Source: DASQPR01 sp035713725 (GTDB taxonomy: Bacteria; Actinomycetota; Actinomycetes; Mycobacteriales; Micromonosporaceae). Taken from it: DNA of 54,098 nt. The position numbers and the translations under genes are program-made. The stretch covers positions 1 through 54,098 of the forward strand of contig DASTMZ010000073.1 of assembly GCA_035713725.1 (NCBI GenBank). Direction: 5' to 3'. The notes beneath the pieces are model-generated. The model was not told the origin of the DNA, did not search any database, and was given only the letters and a program-made list of their open reading frames with translations. Positions 7,703 through 15,137 of the stretch are shown here, one piece after another (position 1 is the stretch's first letter; every line of letters begins with the position of its first letter).

Positions 7703-8695
7703 GTGCCCGGCTCGCCATTTGCACCGATGCTCGCCTCAACGGGAGTGTTGCCGCTCGGTGCGGGCTGGGCCTACGAATTCAAATGGGACGGGGTTCGAGC
7801 CATCTCGTCTATCGAGGGCGGCCGTGTCCGGTTGTTCGCACGCAGCGGTGCGGAGATCACCGTGGCGTACCCGGAGCTGGCTGCCTTGGCTTCTACCGTA
7901 CCGAGTGCGGTGCTCGATGGCGAGATCGTCGTGCTGGACGAGGCCGGCCGGCCGTCGTTCGGGGCGCTGGCGGAACGCATTCACGTTCGGGAGCGCGCCC
8001 GCGCCGCGAAGCTGGCCGCGAGCCGGCCGGTGACCTACATGATCTTCGACGTGTTGTCGCTGGACGGTGCGGACCTGTGCCGCCGGCCGTACGCCGAGCG
8101 TCGCGAGCTTCTCGACGACCTGGGTCTCGCCGGCGACCATTGGCTTACACCGCCGGTCTTCACCGATGGCGTCGCCACTCGCGACGCAGCACAGGAGAAC
8201 GCGCTCGAGGGTGTGGTCGCTAAGCGGCTGACCTCGGTCTATCGGCCGGGGCAGCGCAGTGCGGATTGGGTGAAGGTGAAGCTCGACACGACGGCCGAGT
8301 TCGTCGTCGGTGGCTGGCGCCCCGGCGCGCGGGCACTCGGTGCGCTGCTGGTCGGCGTACCCGGAAAGCAAGGCCTCGCCTACCGCGGACGTGTCGGCGG
8401 CGGCATCTCCGATGCGTCGGAGCGCGCGTTGCTCGCGGCGCTGGCTCCGATCGAGGTCTTGACCTCGCCGTTCGCGACCGACGTGCCGCGACCGGACGCG
8501 ACCGGTGCGCGGTGGGTGCGGCCCGAACTCGTCGTCGAGGTCCGCTTCGGCCAGCTCACCGCCGACGAGCGGCTGCGCTTCCCACGCTTCGTGCGGCTGC
8601 GTCCGGACCGCACGGCCGCCGAGGTCTCCGAAGTTCGAGACCAGATGGGTACGCCGAACCTGACGCGCGACGAACCGGAGGCGTTCGATGGCTGA
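7703..8695 (+). CDS. ATP-dependent DNA ligase (LigD ligase-domain type)
   Basis: The 330-residue ligase has motif I EFKWDGVR with the adenylated lysine at about residue 27, DGEIVVLD (motif III), FDVL, EGVVAKR (motif IV) and WVKVK (motif V), then an OB-fold domain. It corresponds to the ligase domain of LigD alone, with no nuclease or polymerase domain. The reading frame is open far upstream, into the ku promoter. GTG 7703 is chosen because TATCGT (7690-7695) ends 7 nt before it and because the protein then begins directly before the nucleotidyltransferase domain. Its end overlaps the polymerase gene by 8 bases. Confidence 0.9.
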   Translation: MPGSPFAPMLASTGVLPLGAGWAYEFKWDGVRAISSIEGGRVRLFARSGAEITVAYPELAALASTVPSAVLDGEIVVLDEAGRPSFGALAERIHVRERARAAKLAASRPVTYMIFDVLSLDGADLCRRPYAERRELLDDLGLAGDHWLTPPVFTDGVATRDAAQENALEGVVAKRLTSVYRPGQRSADWVKVKLDTTAEFVVGGWRPGARALGALLVGVPGKQGLAYRGRVGGGISDASERALLAALAPIEVLTSPFATDVPRPDATGARWVRPELVVEVRFGQLTADERLRFPRFVRLRPDRTAAEVSEVRDQMGTPNLTRDEPEAFDG

Positions 8696-9590
8696 TGCCA
8701 GTCGGATCATGGTCCACGTCGATGGGCGGGACCTCGAGCTCTCCAACCTCGACAAGGTGCTCTACCCGGCGACCGGGTTCACCAAGGGCGAGGTCATCAA
8801 CTACTACACGCAGATCGCGGACACGATCATTCCGCATCTCGCGGACCGGGCGCTGACCCGCATTCGCTATCCGAACGGCGTTGGCGCGCAAGGCTTCTTC
8901 GAGAAGAACGTGCCGGGCGGCATGCCCGCCTGGGTGCGTCACGAGACGCTGCCCGTACCCGGCTCGACGATGAAGCGCGAGACCATCGACTACGTCGTCG
9001 TCGACGGCCTCGCGAGCTTGGTATGGCTCGCCAACCTCGCCGCGCTCGAATTGCACGTGCCGCAATGGAAGGTCGGCTCGGACGGCCCCGATCTGCTGGT
9101 CGTCGACCTCGACCCCGGGCCGCCCGCCGGGCTCGCCCAGTGTGCCGAGGTCGCGCTGCTGCTGCGCGAGCGACTCGCCGCCGATGGCATCGACGCCTTG
9201 CCGAAGACGTCCGGCAAGAAGGGCATGCAGCTGATGGCGCCGATCGCCGGCCGGCAGTCGTCCGACACCGTGTCCGGCTATGCCAAGCGGGTCGCGGAGG
9301 AGCTGGAACGCAAGCATCCCAAGCTGATCCTGTCCCGCATGGCGAAGGCACTGCGGCCGGGCAAGGTGTTCATCGACTGGAGCCAGAACGCGGCGGCGAA
9401 GACCACCGTCGCGCCCTACTCGCTGCGGGCCGAGCCGCTGCCGACCGTGTCGACGCCGCTCGGCTGGGACGAAGTGGAGTCCGGCGAGGTCGCGCCGTCG
9501 CACGCCGACGAGGTGGTGGCCCGCATCGAGGCATACGGGGACCTCTTCGCGCCGCTCCTCGACGCCGGACCGAGGGTTCCGGAGAAGTGA
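8688..9590 (+). CDS. ligD: LigD-type polymerase/primase domain protein
   Basis: This 300-residue protein is the archaeo-eukaryotic primase-like polymerase domain of LigD, which fills gaps at break ends, often with ribonucleotides. The catalytic DLDPG motif (residues about 140-144) and TSGKKGMQLMAP (about 174-185) are visible. It is a separate gene: ATG 8688 has GGAGG upstream and overlaps the ligase stop codon, so translation is coupled. The LigD 3'-phosphoesterase domain is absent here and from the flanking genes. With ku this forms a split NHEJ set. Confidence 0.93.
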   Translation: MADASRIMVHVDGRDLELSNLDKVLYPATGFTKGEVINYYTQIADTIIPHLADRALTRIRYPNGVGAQGFFEKNVPGGMPAWVRHETLPVPGSTMKRETIDYVVVDGLASLVWLANLAALELHVPQWKVGSDGPDLLVVDLDPGPPAGLAQCAEVALLLRERLAADGIDALPKTSGKKGMQLMAPIAGRQSSDTVSGYAKRVAEELERKHPKLILSRMAKALRPGKVFIDWSQNAAAKTTVAPYSLRAEPLPTVSTPLGWDEVESGEVAPSHADEVVARIEAYGDLFAPLLDAGPRVPEK

Positions 9591-9629
9591 ACTCGGCCGG
9601 GTGCTTCGCGCGAGCGGCTCGATGCCTTT

Positions 9630-9699
9630 CGGTTGGTGCACGTCTATGTCGCTTCGAACGCGGTTTGGGGACATGGACGTTACCCGACCGGTGATCATG
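9630..9699. repeat. Dispersed palindromic repeat, copy 2
   Basis: Arms 9630-9650 and 9670-9690 form a 21-bp inverted repeat matching at 16 positions. The right half, 9661-9699, matches copy 1 (5839-5877) in reverse complement at 35 of 39 positions. It follows the LigD polymerase gene by 40 bases. Confidence 0.78.
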
Positions 9700-9748
9700 C
9701 GCCGCGGCGCAGGCTGAGCTCGGACCCGGCACCACCGCCCATCGAGCG

Positions 9749-9805
9749 TTGTCCACACCTGTGGACCGCGGATGTCCACAGGCTGTGGATCGAGCCTGTG
9801 GTCAT
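9749..9805. promoter_or_regulatory. Cluster of DnaA-box-like 9-mers
   Basis: TTGTCCACA (9749-9757) is an exact actinobacterial DnaA box. Near-matches follow: CGGTCCACA on the minus strand (9760-9768), ATGTCCACA (9772-9780), CGATCCACA on the minus strand (9784-9792) and a weaker ATGACCACA on the minus strand (9797-9805). Adjacent boxes form two palindromes. This lies in the 348-base gap 9591-9938, which otherwise holds only the repeat at 9630-9699 and a promoter. Confidence 0.5.
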
Positions 9806-9938
9806 CGGTGCAGGTGGACGCCGCGCGGTAAGGAGCGCGACACCCTACGTTTGCTCAGTGTGCGCGGGTTGTGCCCGGGCTGTGCGCGCCCGCGCATTGA
9901 CGCCTCTGCCGTGTGACCGCGTGATTACGCTGACGCCC

Positions 9939-11087
9939 ATGCGGACCCCGCGCGATCAAGCGCAGCGGGCCAAGGACGGGCTGACCGATCTCGGTCACCG
10001 TTCGGTGGTTCGGATCGCCGATCGGCTGTCTCGCGTCCGGGCCAGCCTGGTCGTCGCGATCCAGGCGGGCATCGCGGCGGGCATTGCGTGGTATCTCGCA
10101 CACACCGTGATCGGTCACAGCCGGCCGTTCTTCGCGCCGGTGGCCGCCGTCATCGTGCTCGGCGTGTCGGTTGGCCAGCGGCTGCGTCGCGCGGTCGAGT
10201 TGGTGCTTGGGGTGGCGCTCGGCATCGGCGTCGGCGACATCATCATCTACTTCATCGGCACCGGTGGCTGGCAGATCGCGCTCGTCGTGGTGCTCGCCAT
10301 CCTGACCGCGGTGTTCGTGGGCGGCAGCGCGACGCTGATCGGCCAGTGCGCGTCATCGGCCGTACTCGTGGCCACGCTCGCGCCGCCGACCACTGGCATC
10401 TACTACTCACGCTTCGTCGACGCGTTGGTCGGGGGGCTCGTCGGTGTCGGCGTGATGGCGTTGCTGCTGCCGGTCAATCCGCTGACCACCGTGCAGAAGG
10501 CGGTCGGACCAGCGCTGGATCTGCTCGCCACGCAGGTCGCGGTATGCGCGGATGCGTTGGCGGAGCATGACGTCGAGCGCGCGCGGGCCGCCCTGGACGC
10601 GATGCGTGCCGGCGAGACGCAACTAGCGCGATTCCGGGAGGCGCTGAACATCGCGAGCGAGACGGTGTCGATCGCGCCGACCCGGTGGCGCAGCCGGGCG
10701 CCGCTCTCGCAATACCTGGACGCCGCCGTACATATCGATCGGGCATTGCGTAACGCGCGCGTGTTGGCCAGGCGTACGGTCGCGGTGCTCGACGACGGCG
10801 AGCGCTACGGCGCCGACCTGCTCGACGCGCTCCGTACGATGGCCAACGCCGTACAGACGCTGCATCACGAACTTGCCACCGGTCACGACCCGCGCTCGAC
10901 ACGACAACAGGCATTGCGCGCTGTCGGGAAGGCGGCCGACGCATACCGCGCCGGACTCGGCTTCTCGGGCGACGTGGTGGTCGCGCAGGTGCGGTCCATT
11001 GCGACGGACGTGCTGCGCGCCACCGGTCTCGACGACCAAACTTCGGCTCGGGCGGTACGGCGGGCGGTAGGTAGGCTGGCGACGTGA
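9939..11087 (+). CDS. FUSC-family membrane protein
   Basis: This 382-residue protein has a hydrophobic N-terminal half with about six membrane segments in the pattern of the FUSC/aromatic-acid-exporter family (FFAPVAAVIVLGVSVGQRLR at residues about 63-82) and a helical cytoplasmic C-terminal half. Family members are proposed exporters of aromatic or toxic acids; the substrate here is unknown. ATG 9939 is chosen because TACGCT (9926-9931) ends 7 nt before it, indicating a leaderless start; the upstream open frame runs into the repeat and DnaA-box region. It overlaps the PrsW gene by 4 bases. Confidence 0.85.
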   Translation: MRTPRDQAQRAKDGLTDLGHRSVVRIADRLSRVRASLVVAIQAGIAAGIAWYLAHTVIGHSRPFFAPVAAVIVLGVSVGQRLRRAVELVLGVALGIGVGDIIIYFIGTGGWQIALVVVLAILTAVFVGGSATLIGQCASSAVLVATLAPPTTGIYYSRFVDALVGGLVGVGVMALLLPVNPLTTVQKAVGPALDLLATQVAVCADALAEHDVERARAALDAMRAGETQLARFREALNIASETVSIAPTRWRSRAPLSQYLDAAVHIDRALRNARVLARRTVAVLDDGERYGADLLDALRTMANAVQTLHHELATGHDPRSTRQQALRAVGKAADAYRAGLGFSGDVVVAQVRSIATDVLRATGLDDQTSARAVRRAVGRLAT

Positions 11088-12649
11088 GCACGCAGCCGCC
11101 GACCGGACCCGTCCCGAACATGGGCGCGCCGGCGGCCGGCGGCTACGGCTCCCGCGGCCCAGTGCCTGCAGTGCCGGCACCACCGCAGCGCATCGACCGG
11201 CGCCGGGTGCTGACGCTCGCCGGTGTCGCAGCGGGGTTCCTGATCTGCGGCACGGTGTTGCTGCTGATCATCGGGTACGACATCGGACCGGTCGCGCTCG
11301 TCGTCGGTCTGGCCGCCGCGGCACTTCCCGTCCCGTTCCTGGTCGCCGCGTTCATGTGGCTGGATCGCTACGAGCCGGAGCCGACGTGGGCGCTGGTGTG
11401 TGCATTCGTGTGGGGCGCCTGCGTCGCCGCGTTGGCCGCACTCGGTGCGAACACCGGAGTAGCGGCCACCTTCAACCACGTGCACTGGCCGATCGACGCG
11501 GTTGCGGTCGGCGTCGCTCCGGTGGTCGAGGAGTCCGTGAAGGCACTCGGCCCGGTGCTGCTGCTCATCATCACCGCGCGGCGCGGACGGCCGCTGTTCA
11601 ACGGAGTTACCGACGCCATCGTGTTCTTCGGCATGTCGGCGACCGGATTCGCGATGTCCGAGAACATCCTCTACCTCGGCGGGTACGGCTACGCGATGGG
11701 TGCCGACAAGGCCGGTGTTGAGGGTGGCTTCACCGGCGTGATCCAGGTGTTCATCGGGCGCATCCCGTTGTCCGGCTTCGCGCACCCGCTCTTCACGTCG
11801 ATGACCGCGGTCGGCGTCGGCATCGCGATCCGTGCCACGAATCGGCGCGTGAAGATCATCGCACCGATCCTCGGTCTGCTGACCGCGATCGTGTTGCACG
11901 GTTCGTGGAATTTGATGGCCACCCTCGCCAATCGCACCGGACGGCCGGAGATCCTGCTCTACGGATACTTCGCGGTCGCGATGCCGATCTTCTTCGCGGT
12001 CGTTGCCCTCGCGATGTGGCTGCGATCCAGCGAGGGGCGCCTGACGCAGACCGCGCTGGTGCCCTACGTACGGGCCGGTTGGCTCAGCCCGCCCGAGGTC
12101 GCGTCGCTTGCCACGGTCGGTCGCCGGCGATCGGCGAGGACCTGGGCCACGCGCGTCGCCGGGTCGGCCGGCAGCAATGCGATGCGCGGGTTCCAGCTGG
12201 CCGCGACCCGGTTGGCGCTGCTGCGAGACCGAGCCGAGCGCCGTGTGGCGGCCGGTGGCGATACGTGGCGCACCGATATGGCCGAGGAGGGACAGCTGCT
12301 GTTCTTGTTGTCCGCGTATCGCGCCGGCTACGCCGGGGCCGATCCGTTGGCGCCGCCCGCCTTCTGGGACGGGAGCCGGTATCACGTGCAGTTCCCGGAT
12401 GGCGTCACACGCGTAATCGACCCGCCGGTCGAGCCGGTCGTGCCAGTGCCGGTCATCGCGCCGCCACCGCCGGCGTACGCGTTCGGCGCACCGGGGCCGG
12501 GCAGGCCGGGCGCGCCACCGCCGGGTTACGGTGCCCCGCCGGGATACGGACCTCCGCCGGGTTACGGCGCGCCGCCCGGATACGGACCTCCGCCGGGTTA
12601 CGGCGCCCCGCCCGGATACGGACCTCCGCCGGGACAGCCCTACAGGTAA
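11084..12649 (+). CDS. prsW: PrsW-family intramembrane metalloprotease
   Basis: The 521-residue protein has eight or so membrane segments and the PrsW signature: PVVEESVK (Glu pair at about 149-150), HPLF at about 236-239 and HGSWN at about 272-276. The Glu and His residues are the metal and catalytic set of this family, which cleaves membrane anti-sigma factors in Bacillus and is of unknown substrate here. The C-terminal tail (about 479-521) is a GYG/PP repeat. GTG 11084 overlaps the FUSC stop codon; TAGGCT at 11072-11077 ends 6 nt before it, suggesting an additional internal leaderless promoter. Confidence 0.92.
   Translation: MSTQPPTGPVPNMGAPAAGGYGSRGPVPAVPAPPQRIDRRRVLTLAGVAAGFLICGTVLLLIIGYDIGPVALVVGLAAAALPVPFLVAAFMWLDRYEPEPTWALVCAFVWGACVAALAALGANTGVAATFNHVHWPIDAVAVGVAPVVEESVKALGPVLLLIITARRGRPLFNGVTDAIVFFGMSATGFAMSENILYLGGYGYAMGADKAGVEGGFTGVIQVFIGRIPLSGFAHPLFTSMTAVGVGIAIRATNRRVKIIAPILGLLTAIVLHGSWNLMATLANRTGRPEILLYGYFAVAMPIFFAVVALAMWLRSSEGRLTQTALVPYVRAGWLSPPEVASLATVGRRRSARTWATRVAGSAGSNAMRGFQLAATRLALLRDRAERRVAAGGDTWRTDMAEEGQLLFLLSAYRAGYAGADPLAPPAFWDGSRYHVQFPDGVTRVIDPPVEPVVPVPVIAPPPPAYAFGAPGPGRPGAPPPGYGAPPGYGPPPGYGAPPGYGPPPGYGAPPGYGPPPGQPYR
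12518..12625 (+). repeat. Three 36-bp tandem repeats in the prsW gene
   Basis: Units 12518-12553, 12554-12589 and 12590-12625 are nearly identical and encode PPGYGAPPGYGP. Each 36-bp unit is itself a diverged pair of 18-bp half units. Copy number could vary by slippage without shifting frame. Confidence 0.9.
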
Positions 12650-12969
12650 AGCCCCGTCGAGTTGTCCTCGATGCGATGCGCCGCCACGGCGTGTACGTCG
12701 CGCTCGCGCAGCAGGACGTACGACCGCCCTTGCAGCTCCACCTCGGCGCGCTCCTCGGCATCGAAGAGCACCCGGTCACCGGCCACGATCGTGCGGACAT
12801 GCGGTCCCACGCCGACCGTCTCGGCCCAGGTCAATCGGCGGCCGACCGACGCGGTCGCCGGAATCAAGATGCCGGCACTCGACCGGCGTTCGCCATTCTC
12901 CGTGTCGACCTTGACGAGTACGCGATCGTGCAGAAGCCGAATCGGCAGGTGTTCGTTGGTGGTGCTCAC
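12640..12969 (-). CDS. GroES-like co-chaperonin paralogue
   Basis: The 109-residue protein has the Cpn10 fold pattern: PIRLLHDRVLVKVDTENGERRSSAGILIP (core beta strands plus mobile loop), then GDRVLFDAEERAEVELQGRSYVLLRERDV near the C-terminus. It is not next to a groEL gene and diverges from canonical GroES, so it is probably a secondary paralogue. GTG 12969 is preceded by TAAGTT (12981-12976) with a 6-nt gap, a leaderless arrangement. Its 3' end overlaps the convergent prsW gene by 10 bases. Whether it partners a chaperonin is unknown. Confidence 0.8.
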   Translation of the reverse strand: MSTTNEHLPIRLLHDRVLVKVDTENGERRSSAGILIPATASVGRRLTWAETVGVGPHVRTIVAGDRVLFDAEERAEVELQGRSYVLLRERDVHAVAAHRIEDNSTGLYL

Positions 12970-13089
12970 GCTGGCAACTTACATCGTGGCGCCGAAACGC
13001 TGAGGTACCGGTCTGCCACCGACTGGTAGCTTTCAGTTTTCGGATCGCTGGGTACCGTGGTGGGACAGGTCGAGTCAAAGGATCACGAC

Positions 13090-14583
13090 GTGGGAAGAAT
13101 CGCCCAGGTCCGCGACGCCGTCGTCCGGGCATACGAACAGGCTCGTGCGTTGTCGCGCGAGCGGGCGGCGAGTGCCGGTGACGACCACGACGACACCGGT
13201 TACGTCGACGGCTACGACCTGTCAAGTACCGATGACGGCCCGTCTCGTCCGGTGCGCGCCGGCACCGTAGGAGGCGGTGGCGGAAACGGCAACGGTACGG
13301 CCTCGGACGCGACGAGGTCTAACGCGACGAGGTCTGACGCGACTAGGCCCGACGCGACTCGGCCCGACGCTACGACACCGGATGGCACAACGCCTATGGT
13401 CACGCCGAGCAACGGTGGCGCGATCGCGACGGCCGACCCGCCCGAGCCGCTGCCAGACGTCGCGCCACTCAACGGATCGCTGCGCGACCGCGATGACTTG
13501 GCGGTACCTCGTACGTTGCGGGTGGCGGCCGGCTGGAGTTGGCGCCTGCTGCTCGTGGTGGCCGGCTTTGCCGCCGTGCTGTGGGCACTCGCGCAGCTGC
13601 ATTCGGTCGTCATCCCGGTCGCCATCGCGCTGTTGCTCGCGGCGCTGCTGTCACCGGCGGTCGGCTGGCTTCGCCGCCGCGGTGTACACCGCACGTTGGC
13701 GACCGTCATCGTGATGGTCGGCGGTCTCGTCCTCGTGGCCGGCACGCTCACGCTGGTTGTCACCGAGTTCATCGACAACTACTCGGACCTGGCCCAGCGC
13801 GCCCAAGACGGCGTCAGCAAGATCCAGGGCTGGCTGCAGAACGGCTTCTTCCACCTGTCCGACAAGCAACTCGACGGACTGATCGCGGCCGGACAGAACT
13901 GGGTCAAGACCCACCAAGCGAGCCTCACATCCGGCGCGCTCTCCACCGCGACCACCGCGATCGACGTGATCGCTTCGACATTCCTCGTCCTCTTCACGCT
14001 GTTCTTCTTCCTGCGCGACGGCTCGAAGATCTGGCGCTTCGTGGTGAATCTGCTACCGCGGGCGGCCCGCTTGCCAATCGCCAACGCCGGCGAGCAGTCG
14101 TGGCGCACGCTGGTCGCGTACGTCCGAGCGACCGTACTCGTGGCCTTCATCGATGCGGTCGGCATCGGCATCTGGCTAGCCGTGTGGCGGGTGGAGCTGG
14201 CCTTCGCGCTCGCTGCGCTGGTCTTCCTCGGTGCATTCATCCCGATCATCGGCGCAACGCTGTCCGGCACATTCGCGGTGCTCGTCGCGCTCGTGACGCA
14301 TGGACCGGTGCTCGCCCTCGTGGTGCTCGGCGGCGTGATCGGCGTCCAGCAACTGGAAGGTCACGTTCTCCAGCCGCTCATCATGGGACGCGCGGTGGCG
14401 ATCCATCCGCTCGCGGTCATCCTCGCGATCGCATCCGGCCTCGTCATCGCGGGCATCGTCGGTGCGCTAGTCGCCGTGCCCGTGGTGGCGGTGCTGAACA
14501 CCGGCATCCGCCACCTGACCGCGCGCCGCCGGCACGAACCCAGTCCACCGCCGCCCGAAGCGGTCGTCGTCCGCGACGACTAA
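13090..14583 (+). CDS. AI-2E/PerM-family membrane permease
   Basis: This 497-residue protein has an acidic, low-complexity cytoplasmic N-terminus of about 140 residues containing a five-fold pentapeptide repeat. Eight or so membrane segments then follow in the order typical of the AI-2E transporter (PerM/YdiK) family, with the C-terminal family block (GHVLQPLIMGRAVAIHPLAV, residues about 422-441). GTG 13090 is chosen for AAAGGA (13077-13082) seven bases upstream; GTG 13057 would add 11 residues. Despite the family name, most members have no proven substrate. It stands alone. Confidence 0.88.
   Translation: MGRIAQVRDAVVRAYEQARALSRERAASAGDDHDDTGYVDGYDLSSTDDGPSRPVRAGTVGGGGGNGNGTASDATRSNATRSDATRPDATRPDATTPDGTTPMVTPSNGGAIATADPPEPLPDVAPLNGSLRDRDDLAVPRTLRVAAGWSWRLLLVVAGFAAVLWALAQLHSVVIPVAIALLLAALLSPAVGWLRRRGVHRTLATVIVMVGGLVLVAGTLTLVVTEFIDNYSDLAQRAQDGVSKIQGWLQNGFFHLSDKQLDGLIAAGQNWVKTHQASLTSGALSTATTAIDVIASTFLVLFTLFFFLRDGSKIWRFVVNLLPRAARLPIANAGEQSWRTLVAYVRATVLVAFIDAVGIGIWLAVWRVELAFALAALVFLGAFIPIIGATLSGTFAVLVALVTHGPVLALVVLGGVIGVQQLEGHVLQPLIMGRAVAIHPLAVILAIASGLVIAGIVGALVAVPVVAVLNTGIRHLTARRRHEPSPPPPEAVVVRDD
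13306..13380 (+). repeat. Five 15-bp tandem repeats in the permease gene
   Basis: Units begin at 13306, 13321, 13336, 13351 and 13366 and encode DATRS, NATRS, DATRP, DATRP and DATTP. The repeat is in frame and lies in the disordered cytoplasmic tail. Confidence 0.88.
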
Positions 14584-14610
14584 GCGGCAGACCGAGCCGG
14601 TCGAGCGCGG

Positions 14611-15048
14611 CTAACCGAACGACATGAGCGCTCCGCGATCGTCGAACACCGCACCCGACGCCCAGGCGATCTCCCAGCGGTTGCCCTCTGGATCCGCGAT
14701 GTACGCCGACCGTCCGCCCCACGGCCGGTCGACCGGCTCGGCGACCGCCGTGGCACCGGCCGACACCGCCGCCGCGAAGCCGCTGTCGACCTGATCGGCG
14801 GCGTCCACATTGCACGCCAGCGTGATGCCGGACCAGCCGGTCGGCGGCGGCTGACCCGGTGCCGCCTCGGCAGCCAACTCGTCCAGCGGGAAGAGAGCGA
14901 GCAGGACGCCGCCGAGTAGGAACGCCGCAAAGTTGTCATCGCTCAGGGGCAGCTCCGGCCAACCCAGTCCCAGGTAGAAGCGCCGAAGCTTCGGAAGGTC
15001 ACGTGCGCCGAGCGTCACCGCGCTCAGCCGAGACGGCAGGTGTGTCAT
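14611..15048 (-). CDS. VOC (glyoxalase/dioxygenase-fold) protein
   Basis: This 145-residue protein fits a single VOC module pair: SAVTLGARDLPKLRRFYLGLGWPE near the N-terminus and SAYIADPEGNRWEIAW in the second half. The metal-ligand pattern of glyoxalase I is only partly present (E in WEIAW is kept, the usual first-strand His is absent), so binding or resistance roles are as likely as catalysis. It is convergent with the permease gene, 27 bases from its stop. Substrate unknown. Confidence 0.85.
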   Translation of the reverse strand: MTHLPSRLSAVTLGARDLPKLRRFYLGLGWPELPLSDDNFAAFLLGGVLLALFPLDELAAEAAPGQPPPTGWSGITLACNVDAADQVDSGFAAAVSAGATAVAEPVDRPWGGRSAYIADPEGNRWEIAWASGAVFDDRGALMSFG

Positions 15049-15137
15049 GCGCGGATCCTGCGGGACGGGTCTGACAAGTCCACGCGTCGACGGCGACCCG
15101 CCGGATCAACGGCAGCCGAGAATGGCTCGACCTATCG

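Noticed and set aside
9749..9805. Interpretation of the DnaA-box cluster as the chromosomal origin
   Set aside because: No dnaA, dnaN, rnpA/rpmH or other origin-linked genes are near, and the number of boxes is far below that of an actinomycete oriC.
10883..12385. 500-codon minus-strand frame over prsW
   Set aside because: Antisense shadow with low-complexity Arg/Asp/Gly composition and no start signals.
12518..12625. Possible CRISPR-like array
   Set aside because: The repeats are contiguous without spacers, in frame, and encode Pro/Gly/Tyr repeats.
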